Source: Chitinolyticbacter meiyuanensis
Lineage (GTDB): Bacteria; Pseudomonadota; Gammaproteobacteria; Burkholderiales; Chitinibacteraceae
Reading direction: 5' to 3'
DNA length: 64,000 nucleotides
NCBI RefSeq assembly: GCF_008033135.1
Contig: NZ_CP041335.1
Location: forward strand, 1,989,925-2,053,924
Positions within the stretch are counted from its first letter, which is position 1. Each line of letters opens with the position of its first letter. The translations under genes and the position numbers were made by a program. Positions 1-10,105 of this stretch are shown here, in pieces. Under the pieces are notes generated by a model that saw nothing but the letters and a program-made list of their open reading frames with translations, ran no database searches and had not been told where the DNA came from.

Positions 1-106
1 TGAGCTGCATTTCCACTACGATCATTCGATCGAGCGTGGCATGCAGCTCGACAGCCTGATCGCCCAGGCGGCCAGTCTGCCCAAGGCGCCGGACGACGAC
101 GCGTAA
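1..106 (+). CDS. rbfA: Ribosome-binding factor A, C-terminal end (partial)
   Basis: Only the last 34 codons are in the window, read from base 2 to a TAA at 104-106. The peptide contains HYDHSIERGMQLDSLI, which fits the C-terminal strand and helix of RbfA, the 30S maturation factor that binds 16S rRNA helix 1. Gene order supports this, since rbfA directly precedes truB and rpsO in most proteobacteria. The short acidic tail (PDDDA) is common in the family. The upstream part is outside the window, so nothing can be said about start or regulation. Confidence 0.85.
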   Translation, partial: ELHFHYDHSIERGMQLDSLIAQAASLPKAPDDDA

Positions 107-156
107 TCATCGTGGGCGTGCATGATGCACGCCCCGCACTTTCTGCTTTCCATTCC

Positions 157-1059
157 ATGGCAAAACGAAAAATCGACGGCGTGCTGCTGCTCGACAAGCC
201 GTTCGGCTTTTCCAGCACCGGCGCGTTGCAAAAGGCCCGCTGGCTGTTCCAGGCCGAGAAGGCGGGTCACACCGGCGTGCTCGACCCGTTCGCGACCGGT
301 CTGCTGCCGCTGTGCTTTGGCGAAGCGACCAAGTTCTCGCAACGCATGCTCGACGCCGACAAGGGCTATCGCGCCACGGTTCGCCTTGGTGAAGTCTCGA
401 CCACGCTCGATGGCGAAGGCGAGATCACAGCGAGCGGCACGGTCGATTGCGACGAGGTGCGCCTTCGCGCGGTGCTGGCTTCATTCCTCGGCGAGTACGA
501 TCAGGTGCCGCCGATGCATTCGGCGCTGAAGTTCCAGGGCAAGGCGCTCTATGAATATGCGCGCCAGGGCGTCGAGATCGAACGCAAGGCACGACGCATC
601 ACCTTCTATGCACTCGATCTGCTGAGCTTCGACGGTACGACGCTGGTGCTCGATGTGCTTTGCTCCAAGGGCACTTATATCCGCGTGCTCGCCGACGACC
701 TGGGCAAGGCGCTCGGTTGCGGTGCTTACCTTGCCGGGCTGGTCCGCACCCGCACCGCCGGCTTCGTGCTCGAGGACGCGATCTCGCTGGATGCGCTGGC
801 AGAGCTGGACATGCCAGCCCGCGAAGCGTTGCTGATGCCGGCCGACCGCCTGCTTGCAGAGCTACCCGCGCTGACGCTCGATGCGGAGCAGGCCGAGCGG
901 TTGTGCCATGGCATGACCGTACGGCTGACGCCCGGCCAGACTGGCGAATTCCGGCTTTACGGTCCCGGGCAAAATGCGGATAATGCGCGATTCCTCGGTT
1001 TGGGCGAGGTCGGTGCCGATGCGGTGCTGAGGTCCAAACGACTGCTGACCACGGCGTGA
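157..1059 (+). CDS. truB: tRNA pseudouridine-55 synthase TruB
   Basis: Isomerises U55 to pseudouridine in the T-loop of most elongator tRNAs, in the cytoplasm. The 300-residue length is normal. The catalytic motif [12 protein letters not shown] is at about residues 37-48 with Asp43 as the expected nucleophile, and the C-terminal part has the PUA-like extension. I chose the ATG at 157 ([11 protein letters not shown]). An in-frame ATG at 112 would add 15 residues without family similarity. The gene follows rbfA by 50 bp and precedes rpsO by 80 bp, the usual translation and RNA-processing operon. Confidence 0.96.
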   Translation: MAKRKIDGVLLLDKPFGFSSTGALQKARWLFQAEKAGHTGVLDPFATGLLPLCFGEATKFSQRMLDADKGYRATVRLGEVSTTLDGEGEITASGTVDCDEVRLRAVLASFLGEYDQVPPMHSALKFQGKALYEYARQGVEIERKARRITFYALDLLSFDGTTLVLDVLCSKGTYIRVLADDLGKALGCGAYLAGLVRTRTAGFVLEDAISLDALAELDMPAREALLMPADRLLAELPALTLDAEQAERLCHGMTVRLTPGQTGEFRLYGPGQNADNARFLGLGEVGADAVLRSKRLLTTA

Positions 1060-1139
1060 GCGGGAGGAAGCGCGGAGGGGTCGTTCAGGCTCGCCGCGCT
1101 TGTCGGGGCAATGACCCCTCAACTTTGGAGTATCAAGCA

Positions 1140-1409
1140 ATGGCAGTTACCGTCGAACAAAAGGCCGACATCGTCAAGTCGTTTCAACGCGTCCAAGGCG
1201 ATACCGGCTCCCCGGAAGTGCAGGTTGCCCTGCTGACCGCCCGCATCAACGACCTGACCCCCCACTTCAAGGCCAACGCCAAGGATCACCACTCGCGTCG
1301 TGGTCTGTTGAAGATGGTGTCGCGTCGCCGCCGCCTGCTGGACTACCTCAAGCGCACCAACGCAGACAGCTACCGCGAACTGATCGCCAAGCTGGGTCTG
1401 CGCAAGTAA
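1140..1409 (+). CDS. rpsO: 30S ribosomal protein S15
   Basis: Primary 16S rRNA-binding protein of the 30S platform. At 89 residues it has the standard length, and it carries the conserved stretches [14 protein letters not shown] (residues 23-36), HHSRRGLL and RRRLLDYLK. The ATG at 1140 follows GGAG about 9 nt upstream. Longer in-frame starts back to 1056 lack similarity to S15. In many bacteria S15 represses its own mRNA through the leader. The 80-nt leader here could do this, but I did not resolve a pseudoknot. An intrinsic terminator follows at 1421-1452. Confidence 0.98.
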   Translation: MAVTVEQKADIVKSFQRVQGDTGSPEVQVALLTARINDLTPHFKANAKDHHSRRGLLKMVSRRRRLLDYLKRTNADSYRELIAKLGLRK

Positions 1410-1420
1410 GTCCAGGCCAG

Positions 1421-1452
1421 AAGTCGCAGTCGTCAAGACTGCGACTTTTTTG
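1421..1452 (+). terminator. Intrinsic terminator after rpsO
   Basis: A perfect 11-bp stem AAGTCGCAGTC / GACTGCGACTT with a 5-nt loop, followed by a T-run, 12 bp after the rpsO stop. It separates rpsO from pnp, which then has a 240-bp leader of its own. Confidence 0.93.
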
Positions 1453-1651
1453 TTTCAAGGCCCCCAGTTTCAAACGGCCTGTTCGCCCAACCGTGGTTCC
1501 GACGGCGGACAGACCGGCAGGTTGTGTCGGAACCGGCAATCGCCGCAGCACCCGAACCGCGCTCCCCGCGTGGCGTGCGTGCCGCATCGGCCCGATTGTC
1601 ATTGCCGCTACGCCCAGGGCCGAGGGTGCACTGTAGAGAAAAGGAAAATCC

Positions 1652-3799
1652 GTGTTCAATAAAATCGTGAAATCGTTCCAGTACGGCAAGCACACCGTGA
1701 AGCTGGAAACGGGCGAAGTCGCCCGCCAAGCCTCTGGCGCCGTGGTCGTTTCCATGGACGACACCGTGGTGCTGGTCACCGTCGTTGCCGCCAAGGGCGT
1801 CAAGCCCGGTCAGGACTTCTTCCCGCTGACCGTCGATTATCAAGAACGTACCTATGCCGCCGGCAAGATCCCCGGGGGCTTCTTCAAGCGTGAAGGCCGT
1901 CCGTCCGAGAAGGAAATCCTGACGAGCCGCCTGATCGATCGCCCGATCCGTCCGCTGTTCCCGGAAGGTTTCTTCAACGAAGTGCAGATCGTCGCGACCG
2001 TGGTCTCGCTCGATCCGCAGATCGATTCCGACATCCCCGCCATGATCGGCGCTTCGGCTGCACTGGCGATCGCCGGTGTGCCGTTCCAGGGCCCGATCGG
2101 TGCTGCCCGCGTCGGCTATGCCAATGGTCAGTACCTGCTGAACCCGACCAAGGACGAACTCAAGACCAGCCAGCTGGATCTGGTGGTCGCCGGTACCGAG
2201 CAGGCTGTGCTGATGGTCGAATCCGAAGCGCAGGAACTGGCTGAGGACGTGATGCTGGGCGCCGTGGTGTTCGGCCACGAGCAGATGCAGGCCGCGATCA
2301 ACGCGATCAACGAACTCGCCGACGAAGTAAACCCTGAGCTGTTCGACTGGGAAGAGCCGAGCCGCGACGAAGCGCTGGAAGCACAGATCGCCGGCATCGC
2401 CGGTGACGACATCGCCCAGGCCTTCCGCATCCCGCAAAAGCAGGCCCGCACCGTCAAGCTGAACGAAGCCTGGGCCAAGGTGAAGGCTGCCCTCATCACC
2501 GAGGACACCGATACCCTGCTGGCCAACAAGATCCGCGGCATCTTCCACGACATGGAAGCCAAAATCGTCCGCAACCAGATCCTGGACGGCTACCCGCGTA
2601 TCGACGGTCGCGACACCCGCACCGTGCGCCCGATCACCATCCGCAATGGCGTGCTGCCACGCACCCACGGCTCCTCACTGTTCACCCGTGGCGAAACCCA
2701 GGGCCTGGTCGTCGCGACGCTGGGCACCAAGCTCGACGAGCAGAAGATCGACGCGCTGGCCGGTGAATACACCGACCGCTTCATGCTGCACTACAACTTC
2801 CCGCCGTACTCGACCGGTGAAACCGGCCGCGTCGGCAGCCCGAAGCGCCGCGAAATCGGCCACGGCCGTCTGGCCAAGCGTGCCCTGGTGGCAGTGCTGC
2901 CGACGCCGGAAGAGTTCGCCTACTCGATGCGCGTGGTGTCCGAGATCACCGAATCGAATGGTTCGTCGTCGATGGCTTCGGTCTGCGGCGGCTGCCTCGC
3001 GCTGATGGATGCCGGTGTGCCACTGAAGAACCACGTGGCCGGTATCGCCATGGGCCTGATCAAGGAAGGCAATCGCTTCGCGGTGCTGACCGACATCCTG
3101 GGCGATGAGGATCACCTCGGTGACATGGACTTCAAGGTGGCCGGTACCGACAACGGCATCACCGCGCTACAGATGGACATCAAGATCAACGGCATCACCA
3201 AGGAAATCATGAAGGTGGCGCTGGAGCAGGCCAAGGCTGGCCGCATCCACATCCTGGGCATCATGAAGGCCGAAGTGGCTGGCGCGAACACGGAAGTGTC
3301 GCAACACGCGCCGCGCCTCTACACCATGAAGATCAATCCGGAGAAGATCCGCGACGTGATCGGCAAGGGTGGCTCGGTGATCCGTGCGCTGACCGAGGAA
3401 ACCGGTACCCAGATCGACATCCAGGAAGATGGCACCATCACCATCGCCTCGGTTTCGGCTGAAGGTGCGGACGAAGCCAAGCGCCGCATTAGCGAGATCA
3501 CTGCCGAAGTGGAAATCGGCAAGATCTACGAAGGCCCGGTGGTGAAGATCCTCGACAACAACGTCGGTGCCATCGTCTCGATCATGCCGGGCCGCGATGG
3601 TCTGGTGCACATCAGCCAGATCGCCAATGAGCGCATCAAGAACGTGAGCGACTACCTGAAGGAAGGCCAGGTCGTGCGCGTGAAGGCGCTGGAGCAGGAC
3701 GAGAAGGGTCGCGTCCGCCTGTCGATCAAGGCTGTGCTGAACGACGAAGCTACCCAAGCAGCGCCGGCTCCGGCTGTGGAAGCGCCGGCCGCAGAATAA
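1652..3799 (+). CDS. pnp: Polyribonucleotide nucleotidyltransferase (PNPase)
   Basis: Phosphorolytic 3'-5' exoribonuclease, trimeric, usually part of the RNA degradosome. The 715 residues show two RNase PH cores (for example [15 protein letters not shown] in the second core), then KH (about 560-615, [15 protein letters not shown]) and S1 (about 625-693, [12 protein letters not shown]) domains, and an Ala/Pro-rich tail. The start is GTG at 1652 with AAAAGGA about 7 nt upstream. A GTG start is unusual among the neighbours and may keep translation low. The 240-bp region after the rpsO terminator would hold its promoter and the autoregulatory leader known in the family. No such structure was resolved by eye. 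Confidence 0.98.
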   Translation: MFNKIVKSFQYGKHTVKLETGEVARQASGAVVVSMDDTVVLVTVVAAKGVKPGQDFFPLTVDYQERTYAAGKIPGGFFKREGRPSEKEILTSRLIDRPIRPLFPEGFFNEVQIVATVVSLDPQIDSDIPAMIGASAALAIAGVPFQGPIGAARVGYANGQYLLNPTKDELKTSQLDLVVAGTEQAVLMVESEAQELAEDVMLGAVVFGHEQMQAAINAINELADEVNPELFDWEEPSRDEALEAQIAGIAGDDIAQAFRIPQKQARTVKLNEAWAKVKAALITEDTDTLLANKIRGIFHDMEAKIVRNQILDGYPRIDGRDTRTVRPITIRNGVLPRTHGSSLFTRGETQGLVVATLGTKLDEQKIDALAGEYTDRFMLHYNFPPYSTGETGRVGSPKRREIGHGRLAKRALVAVLPTPEEFAYSMRVVSEITESNGSSSMASVCGGCLALMDAGVPLKNHVAGIAMGLIKEGNRFAVLTDILGDEDHLGDMDFKVAGTDNGITALQMDIKINGITKEIMKVALEQAKAGRIHILGIMKAEVAGANTEVSQHAPRLYTMKINPEKIRDVIGKGGSVIRALTEETGTQIDIQEDGTITIASVSAEGADEAKRRISEITAEVEIGKIYEGPVVKILDNNVGAIVSIMPGRDGLVHISQIANERIKNVSDYLKEGQVVRVKALEQDEKGRVRLSIKAVLNDEATQAAPAPAVEAPAAE

Positions 3800-3819
3800 G
3801 CGGACTGCTCTTACCAAAC

Positions 3820-3850
3820 AAAACGCCACGCATTGCGTGGCGTTTTGTTT
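3820..3850 (+). terminator. Intrinsic terminator after pnp
   Basis: A 12-bp perfect stem AAAACGCCACGC / GCGTGGCGTTTT with loop ATT, running into TTTTGTTT, 20 bp after the pnp stop. Confidence 0.94.
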
Positions 3851-3920
3851 TGCCCTTATGGCGAAACGGCTTGGCCGACTTCGGCACCCGGGTGCTGTAG
3901 CTGTGCTGCAACAACGACAA

Positions 3921-3938
3921 CGGGCGCCTTGGCGCCCG
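3921..3938 (-). terminator. GC hairpin after phaP (possible terminator)
   Basis: The 18-bp palindrome CGGGCGCC-TT-GGCGCCCG lies 23 bp past the phaP stop on the minus strand. It is followed on that strand only by a broken T-tract (TTGTCGTTG), so it is a weaker terminator than others in the window. Confidence 0.45.
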
Positions 3939-3960
3939 CTGCTACGGATGTTGCACTGTG

Positions 3961-4530
3961 TCAGACGGCAGCGTTGCTGCTGTTGGCGGCGCGCTTGGTG
4001 GCAGCCTTCACGGCATCGGTGGTCGCGGTGGTGGCGGCCTTCACCGAAGCATCAGTGAAATCGGCAACCTGCTTGGCGGCCTTGGTCAGGCTGTCGACTG
4101 CGGCAGCGGTGGCTTGCACGGTCGACTTCACTGCGGCCACGGCGACGTCGGTGCCGGCCGGGGCGGATTTCACGAAGCGATCCAAGCCCGACACCACATC
4201 CTTGTTGAACACGGTGGTGCGCTCTTCGATCAGCTTGGCGACTTCGGCCTGGGCTTGCGAGGCGATGTCGTACAGGCTCTTGGAATAGGCCGAGAACTGT
4301 TCGACGCCGGCTTCAGCCAAGCGCTGTCGCAGGCTTAGGGCTTCCTGCACATCCTTGACCGAGGCCCAAGCCTTGGCGTTCTTGGCGTTTTCCTCGAGCG
4401 CGGTCTTGGCGGTCTCAAGGTTCAGGCGGGTGACGCGCTCGACCGAGTCGAGCGAGATGCGCGCAAAGCGCAGGGAGGATTCGACGTAGTCGGTGGCGAA
4501 TTCCGCGAATTGTTGCTGGGCTTGGCTCAT
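3961..4530 (-). CDS. phaP: Phasin (PHA granule-associated protein)
   Basis: Coats polyhydroxyalkanoate granules and controls their number and surface. The 189-residue protein is helical and Ala/Lys-rich. It begins MSQAQQQFAEFATDYVESS and has the phasin_2-type core (residues about 10-110, SVERVTRLNLETAKTALEE) followed by an Ala/Thr/Lys-rich tail that resembles a granule-binding amphipathic or PAKKA-like region. It is divergent from phaR across a 219-bp spacer carrying repeated TTGTGC/GCACAA boxes. In related bacteria PhaR represses phaP until granules titrate it away. The PHA synthase genes are not in the window. Confidence 0.9.
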   Translation of the reverse strand: MSQAQQQFAEFATDYVESSLRFARISLDSVERVTRLNLETAKTALEENAKNAKAWASVKDVQEALSLRQRLAEAGVEQFSAYSKSLYDIASQAQAEVAKLIEERTTVFNKDVVSGLDRFVKSAPAGTDVAVAAVKSTVQATAAAVDSLTKAAKQVADFTDASVKAATTATTDAVKAATKRAANSSNAAV

Positions 4531-4569
4531 GATTGCTCTCCTGTCTCTGAGGATGGGTTCGATCTACCA

Positions 4570-4686
4570 TTGTGCCGAACGCAGCATGCAGTTCATGTTG
4601 CTTTGCACAATACCGAAGTCATTCTGGTCGTGCACTCCTGGAGTGTCAACCATTATTTGTGCGATGCAGCATGAGCGGTTGCACAA
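4570..4686. promoter_or_regulatory. phaP-phaR intergenic boxes (candidate PhaR operators)
   Basis: Four copies of one hexamer on either strand lie between the divergent genes: TTGTGC at 4570-4575 and 4657-4662, and its complement GCACAA at 4605-4610 and 4681-4686. TGCA-containing sites are typical targets of PhaR-type repressors, so autoregulation of phaR and repression of phaP from here is likely but not shown. Confidence 0.5.
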
Positions 4687-4749
4687 AACGACGAACGCAA
4701 GCTATCTTCTTGTACTTGGACGCACACAGACTACAAGCATGGAGAAGGC

Positions 4750-5397
4750 ATGAGCGCCGATAAACGCGTGATCAAGAAATATCCGAATCGGCGGCTGTAC
4801 GACACGGCGACGAGTTCCTACATCACGCTCGCCGACGTGAAGCAATTGGTGCTCGACAACACCGATATCCAGGTGCTCGATGCCAAGACCGGTGATGACA
4901 TCACCCGCTCGGTGCTGCTGCAGATCATCATGGAAGAAGAGGCGGGCGGCATGCCGCTGTTCACCTACGACGTGCTGACGCAGATCATCCGTTTCTACGG
5001 CCACGCGATGCAGGGACTGATGGGCAATTATCTTGAGAAGAACATGCAGCTCTTCGCCGAGATGCAGCACCGACTGCAGGATCAGGCCCAATCCGCAATC
5101 AGTACCGACAATCCGCTGCTCAACAATGCCAACCTATGGGGCGACTTCATGAAGTTCCAGGGGCCGGCATTGCAGAACATGATGAGCAACTATCTGGAGA
5201 GCAGCACCAGCCTGTTCGTCGAGATGCAGCAACAGCTGCAGGATCGCGCCAAGCATCTGTTCACGGGTTTCGGCATGCCGGGCTATGCGAAGAACGATCC
5301 GACGCCGGGTGATCCCCAGCCGTCCGAGCCGCCGCTGGCCGGTAGCGAGGAAGCCAAGGCCGCCGCGAAGAAGCGCACGCCCAAGGCATCATCCTGA
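4750..5397 (+). CDS. phaR: PHA synthesis repressor PhaR
   Basis: DNA- and PHA-binding repressor of phasin genes. The N-terminal PHB/PHA accumulation regulator DNA-binding domain is unmistakable (RVIKKYPNRRLYDTATSSYI, residues 6-25). It is followed by two regulator repeats (about 75-120 and 130-165) with related NYLEKNMQLFAEMQ and NYLESSTSLFVEMQ motifs, and a Pro/Ala/Lys tail. At 215 residues it is somewhat longer than the usual 180-190. GGAGAAGGC immediately upstream serves as RBS. It is divergent from phaP and ends before a GC-rich hairpin. Confidence 0.94.
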   Translation: MSADKRVIKKYPNRRLYDTATSSYITLADVKQLVLDNTDIQVLDAKTGDDITRSVLLQIIMEEEAGGMPLFTYDVLTQIIRFYGHAMQGLMGNYLEKNMQLFAEMQHRLQDQAQSAISTDNPLLNNANLWGDFMKFQGPALQNMMSNYLESSTSLFVEMQQQLQDRAKHLFTGFGMPGYAKNDPTPGDPQPSEPPLAGSEEAKAAAKKRTPKASS

Positions 5398-5404
5398 TCA
5401 TGTA

Positions 5405-5428
5405 GGGCCTGCCCTGGGCAGGCCCCTT
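5405..5428 (+). terminator. Terminator-like hairpin after phaR
   Basis: A 9-bp stem GGGCCTGCC / GGCAGGCCC, 7 bp after the phaR stop, with only CTTAA after it. A promoter for suhB may begin just downstream. Confidence 0.6.
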
Positions 5429-5602
5429 AACGGCAAGGCGCGCTCGCGCTACAATGGCGCCGATTTTCCGATCTTTAGAAGCTGGTCGCCCCGTGTGACC
5501 CCACAATCTGCATCGATGCCGTGGCCTTGGCCCGGCTGATTCCCGTCCTGCCGCGCGATGCGGCAGCGTGGTCGACCGCTTCTCGCCAAACAGGAACCTG
5601 CC

Positions 5603-6385
5603 ATGCATCCGATGCTCAATACGGCCGTCCGTGCCGCCCGCCGTGCCGCCTCCGTCATTCAGCGCGCCTCCAATAACCTCGACCTGATCGCTGCCGAGAA
5701 GAAAGGCCACAACGATTTCGTCTCCGAAGTCGACCGTGCGGCCGAGAGCGCCATTATCGAGACCATTCTCGAGGCGTATCCCACTCACGCGATCCACGCC
5801 GAAGAATCGGGCAACCGGGGCAACTCGGAATACGTGTGGATCATCGATCCACTCGATGGCACCACCAACTTCCTGCATGGCTTTCCGCAATACGCGATCT
5901 CGATCGCGCTCGAGCACAAGGGCGTGATCACCCAGGCCGTGGTCTACGATCCCAACCGCAACGACCTGTTCACCGCAACCCGCGGTGTCGGCGCCTTCCT
6001 GAACGATCGCCGCATCCGTGTCTCGAAGGTGCGCGATCTGTCGGACGCGCTGGTCGGCACCGGTTTCCCTTATACCAAGTTCGACAATCTCGACGCCTAC
6101 ATGGCGATCTTCCGCGACATGGCGCAGCAGGCCGCTGGCGTGCGCCGCCCTGGTGCCGCCGCTCTGGATCTGGCCTACGTGGCCTGCGGCCGGTTCGATG
6201 GCTTCTTCGAATTTGATCTCAAGCTGGTCGACATCGCCGCTGGCATTCTGCTGGTGCAGGAGGCCGGTGGCCTTGTCACCGACATGAAGGGCGAGGAGCA
6301 CTACCTGCAATCCGGCGATGTGCTGTGCGGTACGCCGCGCGTATTCGGCCAGATGCTGCACCTGATCAAGCAACACATCCGTTGA
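5603..6385 (+). CDS. suhB: Inositol-1-monophosphatase family protein SuhB
   Basis: Mg-dependent phosphatase of inositol phosphates. In enterobacteria SuhB also joins the rRNA antitermination complex. The 260 residues include the metal-binding motifs EES at about 68, DPLDGTTNF at 82-90 and [20 protein letters not shown] near 195-215. I chose ATG 5603 ([15 protein letters not shown]), which matches the family N-terminus. An earlier in-frame start at 5558 adds 15 unrelated residues. The next gene starts 2 bp after the stop, so they are probably co-transcribed. Confidence 0.95.
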   Translation: MHPMLNTAVRAARRAASVIQRASNNLDLIAAEKKGHNDFVSEVDRAAESAIIETILEAYPTHAIHAEESGNRGNSEYVWIIDPLDGTTNFLHGFPQYAISIALEHKGVITQAVVYDPNRNDLFTATRGVGAFLNDRRIRVSKVRDLSDALVGTGFPYTKFDNLDAYMAIFRDMAQQAAGVRRPGAAALDLAYVACGRFDGFFEFDLKLVDIAAGILLVQEAGGLVTDMKGEEHYLQSGDVLCGTPRVFGQMLHLIKQHIR

Positions 6386-6387
6386 GC

Positions 6388-6813
6388 ATGAACGAGGCCG
6401 AGCTCGAGGCGCGGTTTGGCATGGCCTACCGCGCCACGCGCTACCGGGTGCCAGCGCTCGGCTGCTGTATCCGCGTTGGTGACCTGCAGCCGGAGGTCGA
6501 TTCGGCGCTGTCGCGGCTTGGCATGACGAGCTGGGCGGTGGTCTCGGCGTGCAATCCCTATTCCGCTGCGCAGCTCTGCGCCCATGAGAACCTGGCGCGG
6601 CACCAGAACCTGATCGATGCGCTGCACGCGCAGGGCTTCAGACCGGTCGAGGCGCTGGGTGAGCCCGATGAGCCAGGTTGGCAGCCCGAGCCCTCGCTCT
6701 GGGTGCCGGGCATCGATCAGCTCGCCGCCTGCGAGTGGGGGCAGCGTTTTGAGCAGAACGCGGTGGTGTTCGGCCACTTCGGCGAGCCAGCCTGCTTGGT
6801 GTGGTGTCGATAG
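6388..6813 (+). CDS. DUF3293-domain protein
   Basis: A 141-residue soluble protein starting 2 bp after suhB. It has the DUF3293 pattern: WAVVSACNPYS near residue 50, a conserved HENLARHQNL, then WQPEPSLWVPG and a C-terminal FEQNAVVFG. No catalytic motif is recognised and the family has no assigned function that I know. Tight spacing suggests translational coupling with suhB, which is common for this family's small genes riding on housekeeping operons. Confidence 0.75.
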   Translation: MNEAELEARFGMAYRATRYRVPALGCCIRVGDLQPEVDSALSRLGMTSWAVVSACNPYSAAQLCAHENLARHQNLIDALHAQGFRPVEALGEPDEPGWQPEPSLWVPGIDQLAACEWGQRFEQNAVVFGHFGEPACLVWCR

Positions 6814-6837
6814 GGCGGTTCGACGAACGCTCTACCG

Positions 6838-7293
6838 TCATCGATCGAGCTGCGCCAGCACATCCCGCACTGCGTGCTCCAGCACCTGTGGGTTGGCATC
6901 CCGCAACGTCAGCCTATCAGCCGACAGGAAGCGGATGGTGTGATAGCCGTAGGGCTCCCGTTTTTCCTGCACCACCAGCGTATTGAAATCCCCACGCGTG
7001 ATATCGCAATTGATGTTCCATTGCGGATGCCCGTCCGGGCCCGGGTCCGGATTGAGGAACAGCCGGAATTCCGCTGTTTCGAGGCAGGGGTTGTGGTTGT
7101 ACTTGTTGACGTAGGTGCATCGCGCGCCGCTCGCGATGATATGGCGCTTCACCCGATCCAGATCGACCTTGTTCAGTACCGGGTGACCGGCAATATGGGG
7201 CACAACATTCATCGCATTCGGTTCCGCTCGAATGAAAGGAGCAAGGGTGCCAAGCAGGATGGCAAGAGACAACAGGGCGGCAATCGGCTTCAT
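6838..7293 (-). CDS. Hypothetical exported protein
   Basis: A 151-residue protein starting MKPIAALLSLAILLGTLAPFIRA, a clear Sec signal peptide with cleavage expected after about residue 23. The mature part has two cysteines about 13 residues apart (ARCTYVNKYNHNPC) and a third further on (NINCDITRGDF), so a disulphide in the periplasm is plausible. I do not recognise the family. It is convergent with the DUF3293 gene and divergent from mutS. I preferred the ATG at 7293 over one six codons upstream because the signal peptide starts there. Confidence 0.7.
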   Translation of the reverse strand: MKPIAALLSLAILLGTLAPFIRAEPNAMNVVPHIAGHPVLNKVDLDRVKRHIIASGARCTYVNKYNHNPCLETAEFRLFLNPDPGPDGHPQWNINCDITRGDFNTLVVQEKREPYGYHTIRFLSADRLTLRDANPQVLEHAVRDVLAQLDR

Positions 7294-7443
7294 CGGCAAG
7301 GCGGCAAGCAATCCTGGTTGAGGTCGCTAGGTCAGCTCGGCGCACGTTGCGGCTGACCGGTGTGAAATAGCAGCGGCGTCGACGGTGGCCTTGTTAAAAT
7401 GCGGGCCTTGCGCACCAGCCCCATCGTATTCGACACCGCCTCG

Positions 7444-10011
7444 ATGAAGCAGAAAAAAGTCAAAGAAAGTAACGAACTCAGCCACACCCCCATGATGCAG
7501 CAATACTTGGCGCTCAAGGCCGAGCACCCGGACAAGCTGTTGTTCTACCGCATGGGCGATTTCTACGAGCTGTTCTACGACGACGCCGTCAAGGCGGCCA
7601 AGCTGCTCGATATCACGCTGACGACCCGTGGCCAGAGCGCCGGCATGCCGATCCGTATGGCCGGGGTGCCGCACCACGCCTGCGAGGGCTATCTCGCCAA
7701 GCTGGTGAAGCTGGGCGAATCGGTGGCGATTGCCGAGCAGGTGGGCGATCCGGCCTTGGCCAAGGGCCCGGTCGAGCGCAAGGTGGTCAAGGTGGTCACG
7801 CCGGGCACGCTGACCGATGCCGCCTTGCTGGATGACAAGCGCGAGAACCGGTTGCTCTCCATGGTGGCGTTCAAGGGTCGCTTGGGGCTGGCCTGGCTGT
7901 CACTGGCCTCCGGTGATTTCGCGCTGATGGATACCGATGTCGACCGCCTGCCGTCCGAACTCGAGCGCTTGCGCGCCGCCGAGCTGCTGGTCAGCGACGA
8001 TACTGAGCTCGCCTTGCTCGACCAGTTGCAGATCCCGGTGCGGCGACTCGCGCCATGGCAGTTCGACGCCGATGCCGCCAGCCGCAATCTGGCGCGCCAT
8101 TTCGCCGTGCATGATCTCGCCGGCTTCGGCATCACCAGCCCGATGGTAGCGCTCGGCGCGGCTGGTGCGCTGCTGGAGTACGTGCGGACCACGCAGGGCG
8201 GCGCGTTGCCGGCGCTGGCCGGGCTCCGGGTGGAAAGCACCAGCCAGTACATCGAGCTCGATGCCGCCACTCGGCGCAACCTAGAGCTGACCGAGACCAT
8301 CCGCGGTGAAGCCGCGCCAACGCTGTTCTCGCTGCTCGACCAATGCGCCACCAGCATGGGCTCGCGCCAGTTGGCGCACTGGCTGCATCATCCGCTGCGT
8401 AGCCACGGCCGCATCCTGGAGCGCCAAGGTGCCATCACCGCGCTGATCGATGCCGGCAGTTATATCGATCTGCAACGCGTGCTGGCCGAGATCGCCGATA
8501 TCGAGCGCATTGCCGGTCGCATCGCGTTGCGCTCGGCACGACCGCGTGATCTGTCCAGCCTGCGTGACAGCCTGGTGCAGCTGCCACAGCTGGCTGCTTT
8601 GCTGCCGCAAGGCGGGTTGTTTACTGGCGTTGCGCTGGCGCTGGCGCCTGATGCCGCGATCGAAGCCCAGCTGGCCGCCGCCATCCTGCCGGAACCTTCA
8701 GTGGTGCTGCGTGAAGGCGGCGTGATCGCCGATGGCTACTCAAACGAGCTTGATGAGCTGCGGCAAATCCAGAACCACGGTGGCGAGTTCCTGGCGCAGA
8801 TGGAAGCGCGTGAGCGCGAACGCACCGGCATTGCCACGCTACGGGTTGAATACAACCGCGTTGCCGGCTATTTCATCGAAATCACCAACTCCTTCCTCGA
8901 CCAGGTACCGCCGGACTATCGCCGTCGCCAGACGATGAAGAATGCCGAGCGCTTCATCACGCCCGAGCTCAAGCAGTTCGAGGACAAGGCCCTGTCGGCG
9001 CAGGAGCGCGCGCTGGCGCTGGAAAAGCAGCTGTACGAGCAGCTGCTGGAAAGCTTGCAGCCTCAGCTGGCGGCGTTGCGGCTGGCTGCGCAGGCGGTGG
9101 CGACCATCGATGTGCTGGCGTGCTTCGCCGAGCGCGCGGTCACTGGCCGCTATGTGGCGCCGGCCTTTGTTGATGACACCCTGATCGACTTCGAGGCCGG
9201 GCGCCATCCGGTGGTCGAGGCGCAGATCGCCGATTTCATTCCCAACGACCTGGCGTTTGCCGCCACGCGCAAGTTGCTGTTGATCACCGGTCCCAATATG
9301 GGCGGTAAATCGACCTATATGCGGCAGGTGGCGCTGATCGTGCTGCTGGCGCACGTGGGCAGCTTCGTGCCCGCCACACGGGCCAGCATCGGGCGGGTCG
9401 ACCGCATCTTCACCCGCATTGGTGCGAGCGACGATCTGGCGGGCGGGCGCTCGACCTTCATGGTCGAGATGACGGAAACCGCGAACATTCTCAACAACGC
9501 GTCTGCGGAAAGCCTGGTGCTGATGGACGAAGTTGGCCGCGGCACGTCTACATTCGATGGCTTGGCGCTGGCATGGTCGATTGCGCGCGCGCTGATCGAG
9601 AAGAACCGCGCCTACACGCTGTTCGCCACGCATTATTTCGAGCTGACGCGATTGGCGCAGGATTACCCGGTGGTGGCCAATGTCCACCTTGATGCGGTCG
9701 AGCACAAGGACAAGATCGTGTTCCTGCACGCGGTACAGGAAGGCCCGGCGTCGCAGAGCTACGGGGTGGCGGTGGCGCAGCTTGCCGGTGTGCCCCGCGA
9801 CGTGATCCGACAGGCAAAGCGTAAGCTGACCGAACTGGAACAAGGCAGTATCAGCAATGGCTTACAAGGCGATCTGTTTGCCGTGCCACCCGCCCCCGAG
9901 GTTGAAGCCTTGCCGCACCCGGCGATGGAGCATCTGGCCGAGCTCGACCCCGATACGCTAACCCCCCGTCAGGCTTTGGAAAAGCTGTACGAACTCCGTT
10001 CCCTGCTTTAG
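7444..10011 (+). CDS. mutS: DNA mismatch repair ATPase MutS
   Basis: Recognises mispaired and looped bases and starts methyl-directed repair with MutL. At 855 residues it is close to E. coli MutS (853). The mismatch-reading Phe-X-Glu is F40-Y41-E42 in RMGDFYELF. The C-terminal ABC-type ATPase has Walker [10 protein letters not shown], Walker [14 protein letters not shown] and the conserved [11 protein letters not shown] 7444 ([10 protein letters not shown]) was chosen over ATG 7399 because a -10-like TAAAAT at 7395-7400 overlaps the earlier start. No strong SD is visible before 7444. Confidence 0.96.
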   Translation: MKQKKVKESNELSHTPMMQQYLALKAEHPDKLLFYRMGDFYELFYDDAVKAAKLLDITLTTRGQSAGMPIRMAGVPHHACEGYLAKLVKLGESVAIAEQVGDPALAKGPVERKVVKVVTPGTLTDAALLDDKRENRLLSMVAFKGRLGLAWLSLASGDFALMDTDVDRLPSELERLRAAELLVSDDTELALLDQLQIPVRRLAPWQFDADAASRNLARHFAVHDLAGFGITSPMVALGAAGALLEYVRTTQGGALPALAGLRVESTSQYIELDAATRRNLELTETIRGEAAPTLFSLLDQCATSMGSRQLAHWLHHPLRSHGRILERQGAITALIDAGSYIDLQRVLAEIADIERIAGRIALRSARPRDLSSLRDSLVQLPQLAALLPQGGLFTGVALALAPDAAIEAQLAAAILPEPSVVLREGGVIADGYSNELDELRQIQNHGGEFLAQMEARERERTGIATLRVEYNRVAGYFIEITNSFLDQVPPDYRRRQTMKNAERFITPELKQFEDKALSAQERALALEKQLYEQLLESLQPQLAALRLAAQAVATIDVLACFAERAVTGRYVAPAFVDDTLIDFEAGRHPVVEAQIADFIPNDLAFAATRKLLLITGPNMGGKSTYMRQVALIVLLAHVGSFVPATRASIGRVDRIFTRIGASDDLAGGRSTFMVEMTETANILNNASAESLVLMDEVGRGTSTFDGLALAWSIARALIEKNRAYTLFATHYFELTRLAQDYPVVANVHLDAVEHKDKIVFLHAVQEGPASQSYGVAVAQLAGVPRDVIRQAKRKLTELEQGSISNGLQGDLFAVPPAPEVEALPHPAMEHLAELDPDTLTPRQALEKLYELRSLL

Positions 10012-10105
10012 GTCAACCGTCCGTCACATTGCTCCGAAACTTCAAAATGGCCTTTGCTACGATGGGTTGGATCAATTGATACCTAAACTGACAAGGAAAC
10101 GCGCC

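Noticed and set aside
1433..2668. A 411-codon minus-strand frame opposite pnp
   Set aside because: Antisense shadow of a highly conserved gene; no RBS or similarity.
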